Origin: Yunchengibacter salinarum
GTDB taxonomy: Bacteria; Pseudomonadota; Alphaproteobacteria; Sphingomonadales; Kordiimonadaceae
Assembly: GCF_037658235.1 (NCBI RefSeq)
Contig: NZ_JBBJLN010000019.1
Coordinates: 1-14,722 of the forward strand
Direction: 5' to 3'
DNA length: 14,722 bases
This document shows positions 1 to 8,200 of the stretch, one piece after another; the first letter of the stretch is position 1, and each line of letters opens with the position of its first letter. Below the pieces are notes generated by a model, which was not told where the DNA came from, did not search any database, and saw only the letters and a list, made by a program, of their open reading frames with translations. Made by a program: the position numbers and the translations under genes.

Positions 1-46
1 TCAGTTGGATAACGAAGATGGTCGCGGTTATGGTGCTTGCGAGTGA
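1..46 (+). other. Possible 3' end of an upstream gene
   Basis: One forward frame is open from the window edge to a TGA at 44-46 and would encode a short tail ending DNEDGRGYGACE. The tail is too short to recognise and no codon bias can be judged. The rest of 1-313 shows no recognisable gene. Another forward frame is open from 3 to 374, but its translation resembles nothing I know and it overlaps the well-supported gene at 314 by about 60 nt. No clear promoter or terminator was found in this stretch. Confidence 0.2.
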
Positions 47-313
47 TATCATCCCAGGGCATTCGATCCTCCACGTTCTTGCTAGAAGTGTTGAATCACA
101 ACCCTCTGATATCACTCAACTACTTTTAAATCGGGCTCTCAGGCTCGGATATGGCAGCTTAACTCAAACGACTTTCCCCTTGGTAACCTTGGACGCTTTA
201 TCTGCTTTTGAAAGGAAATTTCTGAGGCTGTTCTGTGGACAGCAGTCGTCGATGTCACTATATGCATCTGCAGGTTTGGTATCAGCAATCGTTTGGTTTG
301 AGGGTGGAGTGCT

Positions 314-2488
314 GTGGATCAGGAGCAAATCTTTTATAGTTGCACTTTGGATCCGGAGCAGACTCATGCGCTGACTCGGCTGCGGATTTGGTTGACAGCA
401 TTGACCCGTTTGGGGGGGGTGTTGGGCAAGCAATGTCACGTCCATGTAATCAGCGAGGATGGTCGGGTGCCAAAGGCCATCGTTGAAGAGGCTCGCGCTT
501 TTGGGGCGGCGGTGCGCCCAGTTCCTGTCTTAGTGTCGTCCGTGCGTGGGCTATCAGCACTTTGTCAAGCTGAGACATTCACTCGGGTCGGTAGCTCGGC
601 GGGTGAATTGGTATGGTTCATGGACCCAGCGCTAGCCACATTAGACACAAAACGACCACCGCTTGGTGACGCCTTTGTTGTCGCGAAGAGGGTGGATGTG
701 CCGCGTCCAACTGCACAGGTAGTGCGTGCGCTATTTGGTCGGGCGGGTTTTCGTGCGCCCAAGGTTGGCGAAGCTAGTTTCTCAAGCAATGATGGGAGCG
801 TTACGACTCTTTGGAATAATGCCAATCAACGGCTATTTGGCATCCGCTTGGCGTTTCTACCCTCACTGGTGCCTTTTTGGCGTAAATGGTGTCTCTGGCT
901 GCTGGATCAGTCTGACATTTTGAATAAACAGCCGGTGAACTTTCTGCAAATGGGCTTTTCGCTTGCGATGGAGGAATTGGGCCAAGACATGCAGCCACTC
1001 GGCCTGGAATGGAGCCTGCCTGGTCGTCTTTTGAAGAGTGTGCCTGAAAACATGACTCCTCATATGATGCATGTGGATTGCCTAATTGATAATGGCCCGG
1101 TGCTGGCGTTGACGGGGCGGGAGGTTATCGACAGACGTCTAAGGTTGCTGAACCAGGCGCTGAGCAATTCCCGGACTGTGGGTGGCGGAGAAGGTGCGGA
1201 TAATGTGCCTAAGGCCAATCCTCGGCGTGCGGTACCTGTCGCTGCAAACAGCCCGCGTGCTCTCATGCAGCATCTGGTTCGCGGAGTCTCTTCGGATAGT
1301 TGCTTGTCTATTGTCGGTCGAGTGGACGATGTTGCGGAGAATCCGCTTGTTCCCGGGAGTCATTATATGACAGTGGATTCGGACATTGCCCGTGCTATCC
1401 GTGATGCCGATCCTGACGCTCGCATTCATCGCGGCGGTAGGGATCAGCTGAAGCAGCTGCGTCAAATACCGGTTATCATAGCCCAGTCTGGGCTTTGGGA
1501 CGCTCCAGACCAAGATAGTTATTTTGCTGCTCTAAAGACATTGATGGCGAAGGCAACCGCGCGGTTGGTTTTGGTGGGCGCGGAATACCCGCCGTTAAAG
1601 CCGGGGAGTATTGCATATTACGGCCCGCTTACCGCGCATGTAAAAAAACATAGCGGTTGGAGTGACCTGATTATTGCTGGCTATATTGGGGATCGGGTAG
1701 TGGTGACTATTGACCGGGAAGACAGCGCAAAATCAGGGACCGATTCCATTCTAGCCAAATGTGCCATCTATAGTGAGGAGCCTGCCCGCTTGCGGCTTCT
1801 GGCGGATGTAGCATACGAGCAATTCGGCTTCTTTACCAGCACTTCTGAGCGGGCGTTAGAGTTAAGTTGGGCTTCGAGTTGTATGCCCGCGGACCTTGTG
1901 GGGCGGCGGATTCTTGATGTCGGTACGGGCGTTTCGCCGTTGCCTTTTTTCTTAGCTGAGGCTGGTGGTTACGTAGATTGTGTCGATCCACATATTCGAG
2001 CGTATTCGGGGGAAGAAGAAGCGAGTTGGATAAAAAATGGATATGTAGATTATGGTTCCTTACACTCTAACTTACGCTCCTTTAACCAGGATTGCCTCTC
2101 TTTTCAGCTACCTGTAGATTGCGAGGCGGGTTATGATGTTGTTTTTATGCTTGGCGTGATTCACGAGTTTGATTTGGTTGCGCGTCAAAGTATGCTTGCC
2201 CACGTTGCCAGCATGATGGCGCCTGATGCTCTGATGTACGCTACGGTGCGATTGGTTAAGGATACTGATTGGATTTCGCCTGTGGGAGAGGGGCGCGCCT
2301 TGGCCCGTAATGGGCAAAATGAGCAACACGGCCATGTGCGCGAACTGGAGGCCACTCTGGAATCACTTGGCCTGAGGGTGCAAGAGCGCCGCATACGCCG
2401 TAATCTTCCTGATGCTCTGATGGATGTGATGGAACTTCAGTGTTGTCGAAGTGTAGATATGGACAGGGGAGAGGACGCTGAGCGTTAG
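314..2488 (+). CDS. Three-module glycosyltransferase-like / methyltransferase fusion protein
   Basis: This 724-residue protein starts at GTG 314, the first start after an in-frame TGA at 299-301, with a GGTGGAG-type ribosome site just upstream. Residues 1 to about 260 resemble a GT-A nucleotide-sugar fold: an opening strand (FYSC), then VHVISEDGRVP, then VWFMDPALATLD where such enzymes carry DxD, then a WNNANQRLFGIR strand. A true DxD is not evident, so activity is uncertain. Residues about 315-490 look like a class I methyltransferase whose glycine-rich SAM loop is degenerate (SIVGRVDD), although later strands (TVDSD, LVLVGAEYPP) remain. Residues about 530-724 form a convincing SAM methyltransferase: ILDVGTG at 533-539, acidic D558 after the second strand (VDCVDP), and DVVFMLGVIHEF near 608. 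It probably acts in the cytoplasm on a glycan or a lipid-linked sugar; the substrate is unknown. It lies upstream of wecB. A G8 run at codons 33-36 could permit slippage. Confidence 0.8.
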   Translation: MDQEQIFYSCTLDPEQTHALTRLRIWLTALTRLGGVLGKQCHVHVISEDGRVPKAIVEEARAFGAAVRPVPVLVSSVRGLSALCQAETFTRVGSSAGELVWFMDPALATLDTKRPPLGDAFVVAKRVDVPRPTAQVVRALFGRAGFRAPKVGEASFSSNDGSVTTLWNNANQRLFGIRLAFLPSLVPFWRKWCLWLLDQSDILNKQPVNFLQMGFSLAMEELGQDMQPLGLEWSLPGRLLKSVPENMTPHMMHVDCLIDNGPVLALTGREVIDRRLRLLNQALSNSRTVGGGEGADNVPKANPRRAVPVAANSPRALMQHLVRGVSSDSCLSIVGRVDDVAENPLVPGSHYMTVDSDIARAIRDADPDARIHRGGRDQLKQLRQIPVIIAQSGLWDAPDQDSYFAALKTLMAKATARLVLVGAEYPPLKPGSIAYYGPLTAHVKKHSGWSDLIIAGYIGDRVVVTIDREDSAKSGTDSILAKCAIYSEEPARLRLLADVAYEQFGFFTSTSERALELSWASSCMPADLVGRRILDVGTGVSPLPFFLAEAGGYVDCVDPHIRAYSGEEEASWIKNGYVDYGSLHSNLRSFNQDCLSFQLPVDCEAGYDVVFMLGVIHEFDLVARQSMLAHVASMMAPDALMYATVRLVKDTDWISPVGEGRALARNGQNEQHGHVRELEATLESLGLRVQERRIRRNLPDALMDVMELQCCRSVDMDRGEDAER
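315..360 (+). repeat. Short in-frame direct repeat at the 5' end of the first gene
   Basis: TGGATCAGGAGCA (315-327) recurs as TGGATCCGGAGCA (348-360), identical at 12 of 13 positions and 33 nt (11 codons) apart. In the protein it gives DQEQ and DPEQ. It could be a small tandem duplication or chance. Confidence 0.5.
412..419 (+). other. G8 homopolymer tract in coding sequence
   Basis: Eight consecutive G residues lie in codons 33-36 (Leu-Gly-Gly-Val) of the gene starting at 314. Poly-G runs near the 5' end of surface-glycan genes are classical slipped-strand contingency sites. With eight residues, a gain or loss of one base would shift the frame and switch off the rest of the protein. The tract is seen directly; its variability is inferred. 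Confidence 0.6.
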
Positions 2489-2675
2489 GGAGTCTAGAAA
2501 CCCTGGATTAGGCTGTAGCTAGAAGTCTTTGCTGCTGTGGATGGTCATTAAAGTCAAAAGCTCGTGGGTGTCGGGTGGCTCTTTCATTGAAAACATGAAG
2601 GGTCGCATGAAATCTGAGTTTCATTGGGATTGATGTGTCCGCATCGATAAGAATCATATTTGGCGAGAATTGGGT
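2489..2675 (+). other. Intergenic region before wecB with a small hairpin
   Basis: This gap of about 187 nt separates the fusion gene from wecB and holds no gene I can support. An inverted repeat, ATGAAA and TTTCAT with a 6-nt loop, lies at 2607-2624. The stem is AT-rich and has no T-run, so it is not a convincing terminator. The gap could hold a promoter for wecB (a CATATT-like -10 box sits near 2655-2660), but no matching -35 box is clear. Confidence 0.35.
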
Positions 2676-3821
2676 ATGTCGATGATACATGTTGCCGTAT
2701 TGGTTGGTACGCGTCCAGAAGGCGTTAAGATGGCGCCTGTTGTGCAGGCATTGCGCGGCGCGGAAGGTTTCCGTTGTACATTGATCTCGACAGGTCAACA
2801 TCGGGAGATGTTACAACGGGCGCTTGATGATTTTGGCATGGTTGCTGATAAATCTCTTGATGTAATGCATCACAATCAAACATTGTCATCGTTAAGTGGG
2901 CGGTTGTTTGAAAAAGTCGACAATATGCTGCTGGAGCTGAAGCCAGATTGGGTGCTTGTTCAAGGTGATACGACATCAGTTATGGTGGCTGCTTTGTGTG
3001 CCTTCTATCACGGCATTCCTGTTGGACACGTTGAGGCGGGTTTGCGGAGCCATGATCTGATGGCGCCATTTCCGGAAGAGTTGAATCGCCGCATTGCAGG
3101 CATGGTGGCTAAGCTTCATTTTGCACCGACTGTCGGAGCAGAGCGCAATTTGCTCGATGAGGGAATAGATCAGTCGAAAATCGTGGTAACTGGCAACACC
3201 GGCATTGACGCTCTTCTGCAGATGGTGGAGGAAGTCCGGGCGACCCCGCCAAGTTTAAGCGATGACATTCGTAAATTTATAACTCGATATGAGCGGTTTG
3301 TACTTATCACCGGTCATCGAAGGGAGAATTTTGGTACTGGCTTCCAAAACATCTGTCAGGCTGTTTCCGCATTGGCTAACGAGCATTCGGGCGTTGGGTT
3401 TCTATATCCGGTCCACCTCAACCCCCGTGTGCGCGGCCCGGTGTTTGAGATTATCAAGGATAGAGACAACGTCCTACTGTCTGATCCACAAGAATACCGC
3501 AGTTTTATTCATCTCATGGACCAAGCTCATCTCGTGCTGTCTGACTCGGGTGGTGTTCAGGAGGAGGCGCCAAGCCTCGGAAAGCCGGTTCTGGTCATGC
3601 GGGATGTCACTGAGCGCCCAGAAGGTATTGATGCGGGATGCGCGGAACTCGTGGGGTCGTCGGCCGCGCGTATTATAGAGAAAGTCACCTCGCTGTTGAA
3701 CAATGAGGCGCTTTACGGCCGCATGGCTCGGGCGCAAAATCCCTATGGTGACGGCAAGGCCAGTAAGCGAATTGTTGACGCGATCAAGGGTGCCCCGGTT
3801 TTCCCGTTCGATAGTAAATGA
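2676..3821 (+). CDS. wecB: UDP-N-acetylglucosamine 2-epimerase (non-hydrolysing)
   Basis: This cytoplasmic enzyme reversibly converts UDP-GlcNAc to UDP-ManNAc. Its 381 residues match the usual family length. Family signatures are present in order: GTRPEGVKMAP near residues 11-21 (often GTRPEAIKMAP elsewhere), QGDTTS with D98, HVEAGLRS with E120, PEELNRR with E134, GHRREN with H214, YPVHLNP, and the UDP-binding SDSGGVQEEAPSLGKPVL followed by RDVTERPEG. The residues known to be catalytic in the E. coli enzyme (Asp95, Glu117, Glu131, His213) have counterparts here. ATG 2676 is preferred because GGCGAG lies about 8 nt upstream; TTG 2670 and ATG 2682 are alternatives. wecC follows after 16 nt, so UDP-ManNAc is expected to go straight to UDP-ManNAcA. 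It might be named mnaA or by a capsule-locus name, but the reaction is clear. Confidence 0.95.
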   Translation: MSMIHVAVLVGTRPEGVKMAPVVQALRGAEGFRCTLISTGQHREMLQRALDDFGMVADKSLDVMHHNQTLSSLSGRLFEKVDNMLLELKPDWVLVQGDTTSVMVAALCAFYHGIPVGHVEAGLRSHDLMAPFPEELNRRIAGMVAKLHFAPTVGAERNLLDEGIDQSKIVVTGNTGIDALLQMVEEVRATPPSLSDDIRKFITRYERFVLITGHRRENFGTGFQNICQAVSALANEHSGVGFLYPVHLNPRVRGPVFEIIKDRDNVLLSDPQEYRSFIHLMDQAHLVLSDSGGVQEEAPSLGKPVLVMRDVTERPEGIDAGCAELVGSSAARIIEKVTSLLNNEALYGRMARAQNPYGDGKASKRIVDAIKGAPVFPFDSK

Positions 3822-3824
3822 TCT

Positions 3825-3831
3825 GAAAGGA
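3825..3831 (+). promoter_or_regulatory. Ribosome binding site deciding the wecC start
   Basis: GAAAGGA ends 6 nt before ATG 3838. The same frame is open further upstream into wecB, but this site and the family N-terminus (VSVIGLGYIGLP) fix the start at 3838. Confidence 0.75.
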
Positions 3832-3837
3832 CTCGAA

Positions 3838-5085
3838 ATGAATAATAAATTCAGAAAAGTTAGCGTAATTGGGCTTGGCTACATAGGTCTACCTACCGCT
3901 GCCATTATAGCCAGTAAAGGCATTGAGGTTGTTGGTGTGGATGTCAATCAAAATGTGGTTGATCAGCTAAACGAAGGCCAAGCTCACATTTTTGAGCCAG
4001 ATCTTGATGGGTTGGTAAACAGTACAGTGAAAAACGGCTATTTGCGCGCTATTGCCGAGCCCGAAGCCTCGGATGCTTTTCTCATCGCCGTGCCTACGCC
4101 TTTGTCTGAGGGTAATGCTCCTGATTTAAGCTATGTTGATGCTGCAGCCGATTCTATCGCGCCTGTTCTTAAATCCGGAGACCTTATTATTTTGGAGTCT
4201 ACATCGCCAGTAGGTACTATTGAAAGGTTGACTCAGAACCTTGCAGGTGTCCGCCCAGACTTAGTGTTTCCGATCAGTGGTTGTGAGGAGGCGGATGTTT
4301 TAATGGCCTATTGCCCAGAGCGGATTATTCCTGGAAAAATGATTACCGAATTAGTTGAAAATGATCGCATTATTGGAGGTATGTCCCAGAGTTCGAGAGA
4401 GGCAGCGATGGAGCTATACGCTACGTTTGTTCGGGGCAATTTAGTTCCTACCACGGGCCGAGTGGCCGAGATGGTAAAGCTGGCTGAGAATGCCTACCGG
4501 GATGTTAATATCGCGTTTGCCAATGAACTTTCGAAAATTTGCGAGTATTTAGAAGTCGATGTTTGGGACGTTATTGAACTGGCCAACCATCATCCGCGTG
4601 TCGATATTTTGAAACCTGGCCCGGGTGTTGGGGGGCATTGTATTGCGGTTGATCCATGGTTCATCATCGACGCTGCTAAGGATAGGTCACTCCTTATGAG
4701 GGCTGCCCGTCAAGTCAATGATACCAAACCTGATTATGTCGTTGAGCAAGTCAAGCGGCTTGCTCAGCCTGGAGAAGCTATCGCCTGCTTGGGGCTGGCT
4801 TATAAGCCTGACACGGATGATTTACGTGAAAGTCCAGCGATTACAGTCGTAGAGAAGATGGATGCGGCGGGCCTTGGGCCTTTACATGTTGTTGAGCCAA
4901 ACATTCATGCCATGCCAGATGTTCTCAATGGCAAAGGGCTGATTTACCAGAATTTGGAGAGCGCTTTGGAGCAGGCTGACGTGGTAGTTTTACTTGTGGA
5001 TCACAGGCAATTCAAAGAGATAGATGTCTCATGTTTTGGTGATAAGCGTGTCTATGATACTCGTGGTATTTGGCCTCGCTATTGA
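3838..5085 (+). CDS. wecC: UDP-N-acetyl-D-mannosamine dehydrogenase
   Basis: This cytoplasmic NAD-dependent four-electron dehydrogenase oxidises UDP-ManNAc to UDP-ManNAcA. Its 415 residues are close to the roughly 420 of E. coli WecC. The N-terminal Rossmann motif is VIGLGYIGLP (GxGxxG type) near residue 10. TSPVGT and YCPERIIPGK follow, then the central segment MVKLAENAYRDVNIAFANE with K214 and N218, then GPGVGGHCIAVDPWF with the nucleophile C268 and D272. The Lys/Asn and Cys/Asp spacings are those of the UDP-glucose/UDP-ManNAc dehydrogenase family. The C-terminal UDP-binding domain shows LGLAYKPDTDDLRESPA. It is probably co-transcribed with wecB. The YCPER and HHPRVDILKPGPGVGGHC context favours a ManNAc over a glucose substrate, and the neighbouring epimerase supports this. 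Confidence 0.95.
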   Translation: MNNKFRKVSVIGLGYIGLPTAAIIASKGIEVVGVDVNQNVVDQLNEGQAHIFEPDLDGLVNSTVKNGYLRAIAEPEASDAFLIAVPTPLSEGNAPDLSYVDAAADSIAPVLKSGDLIILESTSPVGTIERLTQNLAGVRPDLVFPISGCEEADVLMAYCPERIIPGKMITELVENDRIIGGMSQSSREAAMELYATFVRGNLVPTTGRVAEMVKLAENAYRDVNIAFANELSKICEYLEVDVWDVIELANHHPRVDILKPGPGVGGHCIAVDPWFIIDAAKDRSLLMRAARQVNDTKPDYVVEQVKRLAQPGEAIACLGLAYKPDTDDLRESPAITVVEKMDAAGLGPLHVVEPNIHAMPDVLNGKGLIYQNLESALEQADVVVLLVDHRQFKEIDVSCFGDKRVYDTRGIWPRY

Positions 5086-5240
5086 GGCTATCCAGTTGAA
5101 GGCGGCACGGCTTCAGTTGCTCGTGGGGAATTCGGATTCCCAGCATAGCTGTGAATGTTGCTTTCGGGATAGGGTGTGGATTGAACGGTTTGACGAACAT
5201 TCATGGTGGCGGATAGGTTTCCTAGTAAGCAATCGAATTG
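5086..5240 (+). other. Intergenic region with hairpin and short open frame
   Basis: The gap of 155 nt between wecC and the large transferase contains a perfect 6-bp stem, GGGAAT / ATTCCC, around the loop TCGG at 5126-5141. No T-run follows, so it is more likely an RNA-stability or processing hairpin than a terminator. A GTG-started frame at 5151-5216 reads NVAFGIGCGLNGLTNIHGGG before TAG. Its style recalls the first strand of a GT4 transferase and it may be a decayed 5' end of the next gene. Confidence 0.4.
5126..5141 (+). other. Stem-loop between wecC and the large transferase
   Basis: GGGAAT pairs with ATTCCC around a TCGG loop, about 40 nt after the wecC stop. The absence of a following T-run argues against intrinsic termination. 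Confidence 0.45.
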
Positions 5241-8200
5241 ATGATAATTGGTGGTGGTCAAGTGAGAGTTTTAGAAAATATTAAGCGGCTTAATTCTCGC
5301 ATATTTGGTGGCTGCGATGAAAATAAATCGTTGAATTTTGAGGGGGGTGACCAACGCAAGTTTGATGATCTCAGTGGGTCGGAAAATGAAATAATTCACG
5401 ACAAGAATAAATTAAAAGAAAAAGAGGATGAAATAGAAGAAAAACAAAAATATATAGATAGCCTAATTGGTCTATTGAGTGATTTTGATTGCGAAAATTC
5501 TTTATTGCTCCACCTTTTTAAGGTGGAAAAATCAAAAGAAAGCCGAAAAATTGAGGATAGTAGAGATTTTTTGTTCAATGAATCAGAGTTGTTTTGGGTG
5601 TCTCCTCTGAAAAATTTTCTAGAAGAGCTGGGCGTTAATTTAGAAGATGCTGCTAATATTGCCACAAAAATAGCAAAAACTGAATATCAAGATGATGATC
5701 TTGTCGCTCTTTTGATGTCCTCTCTTGGGCAGGCTCTTGACCCGAAGCCCTTCCGAAAAAAGTGGCTCGCCTTTGCTTTATTTAGAAATAGGTTTTTCGA
5801 TCATGCGAAGGAAATTATCACACGTATTGACGGTGAGGTTTCCTTTTCTGCTTCTGAGCTGAAGGCTGTCGATAAGATTAATCAATTGGCGATATCAAAC
5901 AATATTTTTGATGGAGAGTATCGAAAATCCTTTGAACCTTCTTTTGCTAACGGCTCCGATATCTCCCGACTGAAAAGAGAGCATGGAGTTGGGGGTGATG
6001 ATTTTGTTGTCGGTTATGTCGGGAGTTTCGGTCTCTATGAGCGTTTGGATGTGCTGGTCGAAGCTTGTGCCGAATTGGTGCGAAAGGGCGAAAAAATAAA
6101 GCTGCTTCTGGTAGGGGACGACCAGCGACCAAACTTTAAAAATAGAAGTGGACCTTCAGCGGACATCATGGCCGAATCCGAAATGCCTTGGCTGACTCAG
6201 ATCGGGCGCGTGTCGCATCAGCAGGTTTCGGACTATTATGCACTGTTGGATGCCGTAGTGATCCCTGGCCCGCTTCCCTCTGTAGATCAGTCCGTTCCGC
6301 CGCCCATGAAGGCTGCCGCGGCTCTGGCCTGTGGTAAACTATTGGTAATCCCCGATGTGATGCTCTTGCCCGAGAGTGCTGATAAATACGAGGGATTGGT
6401 TCGGTTTGAATCTGGGAACGCTGGAAGTCTTGCACAAGCCCTTCAGGGGTCATTGAAGCTGCCTGCTCCTCAGCCGAGTACCGAGCTGCTGTTCTCTGCG
6501 CATACCGAGCCGATGGTGAAGGCGCTGAAGGGTCGGGGGAGTGTTGCGGATCAGAAGGCGGTGGCTGAGCCGCCAGCCAAGCTCCTAGGGCAGGCAGCAC
6601 CTGCCAAGTCACGCCTCGGCGAATTCAGCCGCCCGGAAACCCTCGAGCTGCCCCCCAAGGATCCGCTCTGGCACAACGTGCCGGTCAAGGCCGGCCAGGC
6701 ACTAATCATTGAAGCCGCTTCCGAGTATCACAACGTCAAGGGTGCCCAGAATCGCAAGGCGGTTTTGCTGATCAACGCCTTCGATGCCGAGGGCAAGCCG
6801 GTAGACAAGCCCTGCGGCAAGCTGGCCAAGTCCACCCACCTCAAGGCCTACTTCAAGTATCTGCCCTGCACCCAGAACCAGGTCCAGGAGCTGCATAGCT
6901 TTAGCGTGCCGGAGGGCGTCAGCGAGATCCGTGTGGGCCTGTGTGGCTTCAACAAGCAGGATGACGAGCAGGTCATGCTGCGCGAGCTACGCGTGAGGCC
7001 CAAGCCCGACAAGTCCCAGCCTACCCAGTTCGTACCGCCCAGCGCCCAGGCCGCCGAGATGAGCATCCTCGGCTGGCCGGAGCAGCCGCCCAACGGCAAG
7101 CCCTATGTAATCGGTATCATGGACGAGTTCACCACCAGGTGCTTCGGGCAGGACGTCAACCTGATCCAGCCCCGGCCGGATAATTGGTACGCCCTGGCCG
7201 AGAAATACCAACCCGAGTTCTTCTTTATCGAGAGCGCCTGGAAGGGCAACTACGGCAGCTGGCAGTACCGGGTGGCGGACTACGCCAACAAGCCCGGTCA
7301 GGAAATCGCGCATATTTGCCAGTACGCCCGGGAGAAAGGCATTCCGACCCTATTCTGGAACAAGGAAGATCCGGTTCACCACCAGAAATTCATGTGCAGC
7401 GCCAAGCTGGTGGACCACATCTTCACTACTGACGCCAACATGAAGGATTCCTACCAGGCCAAGACCGGCAATACCAACGTCAACGTCTTGCCCTTCGCTG
7501 CCCAGCCGGCGTTGCACAAGCCGGGGCCGCTTTCAGGTCGCAAGCCCCGGGCTTGCTTTGCGGGCAGCTGGTACGGCAATCGTCACGGCGAACGCGGCGA
7601 GGCGATGCGCTGGTTGCTGCAAGCGGCCAATCGGCACGGCCTGGATATTTATGACCGCAACCACGGCACCGGTATCTTCCCCTTCCCGGAGGAGTACCAG
7701 GCCGACATCAAGGGCAGCCTGCCCTACAAGGCACTCTGCGACGAATACAGTCGCTACAGGGTGTTCCTCAACGTCAACTCGGTGGCTAATTCTCCTACCA
7801 TGTTCTCTCGCAGAGTATTTGAATTAATGGCTTGCGGCACACCGGTGATAAGTACCTACGCAAAAGGCATCGAGAACCTGTTCGAGAGCGACGCGGTGTG
7901 GCTGGTACACAGCCAGGAAGAGGCCGACGAGGCGCTGCGCACCCTGATGACCGACTACGCCGAGTGGCGCCGCCGCAGCCTGGTGGGCATCCGCGAGGTT
8001 TTCGCCAAGCACACCTATGCCCATCGCCTGAATGACATCTTCGACCGCCTGGGCATCGAAACCCGCCTGCCTACCGACCCGGCCATCGGCCTGGTGGCCG
8101 AGGCCCACAGCCACGCCGAACTGCAGGCCCTCGACCAGTTCGCCCGCCAGCAGAGCTACCGCGGCTTCCATCTGGGCATCGCCTGTGCCCCGGGGCTGGC

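Noticed and set aside
1433..1442. GGCGGTAGGG, similar to the ops element that recruits RfaH in polysaccharide operons
   Set aside because: It lies deep inside the coding sequence of the fusion gene, differs from the ops consensus at its end, and has no JUMPstart context.
2607..2624. Hairpin as terminator of the fusion gene
   Set aside because: The stem is six mostly A/T pairs, it lies about 120 nt after the stop, and no T-run follows.
3703..3837. Upstream extension of the wecC frame into wecB
   Set aside because: The added 45 residues have no family counterpart, while ATG 3838 has a good ribosome site and gives the standard Rossmann start.
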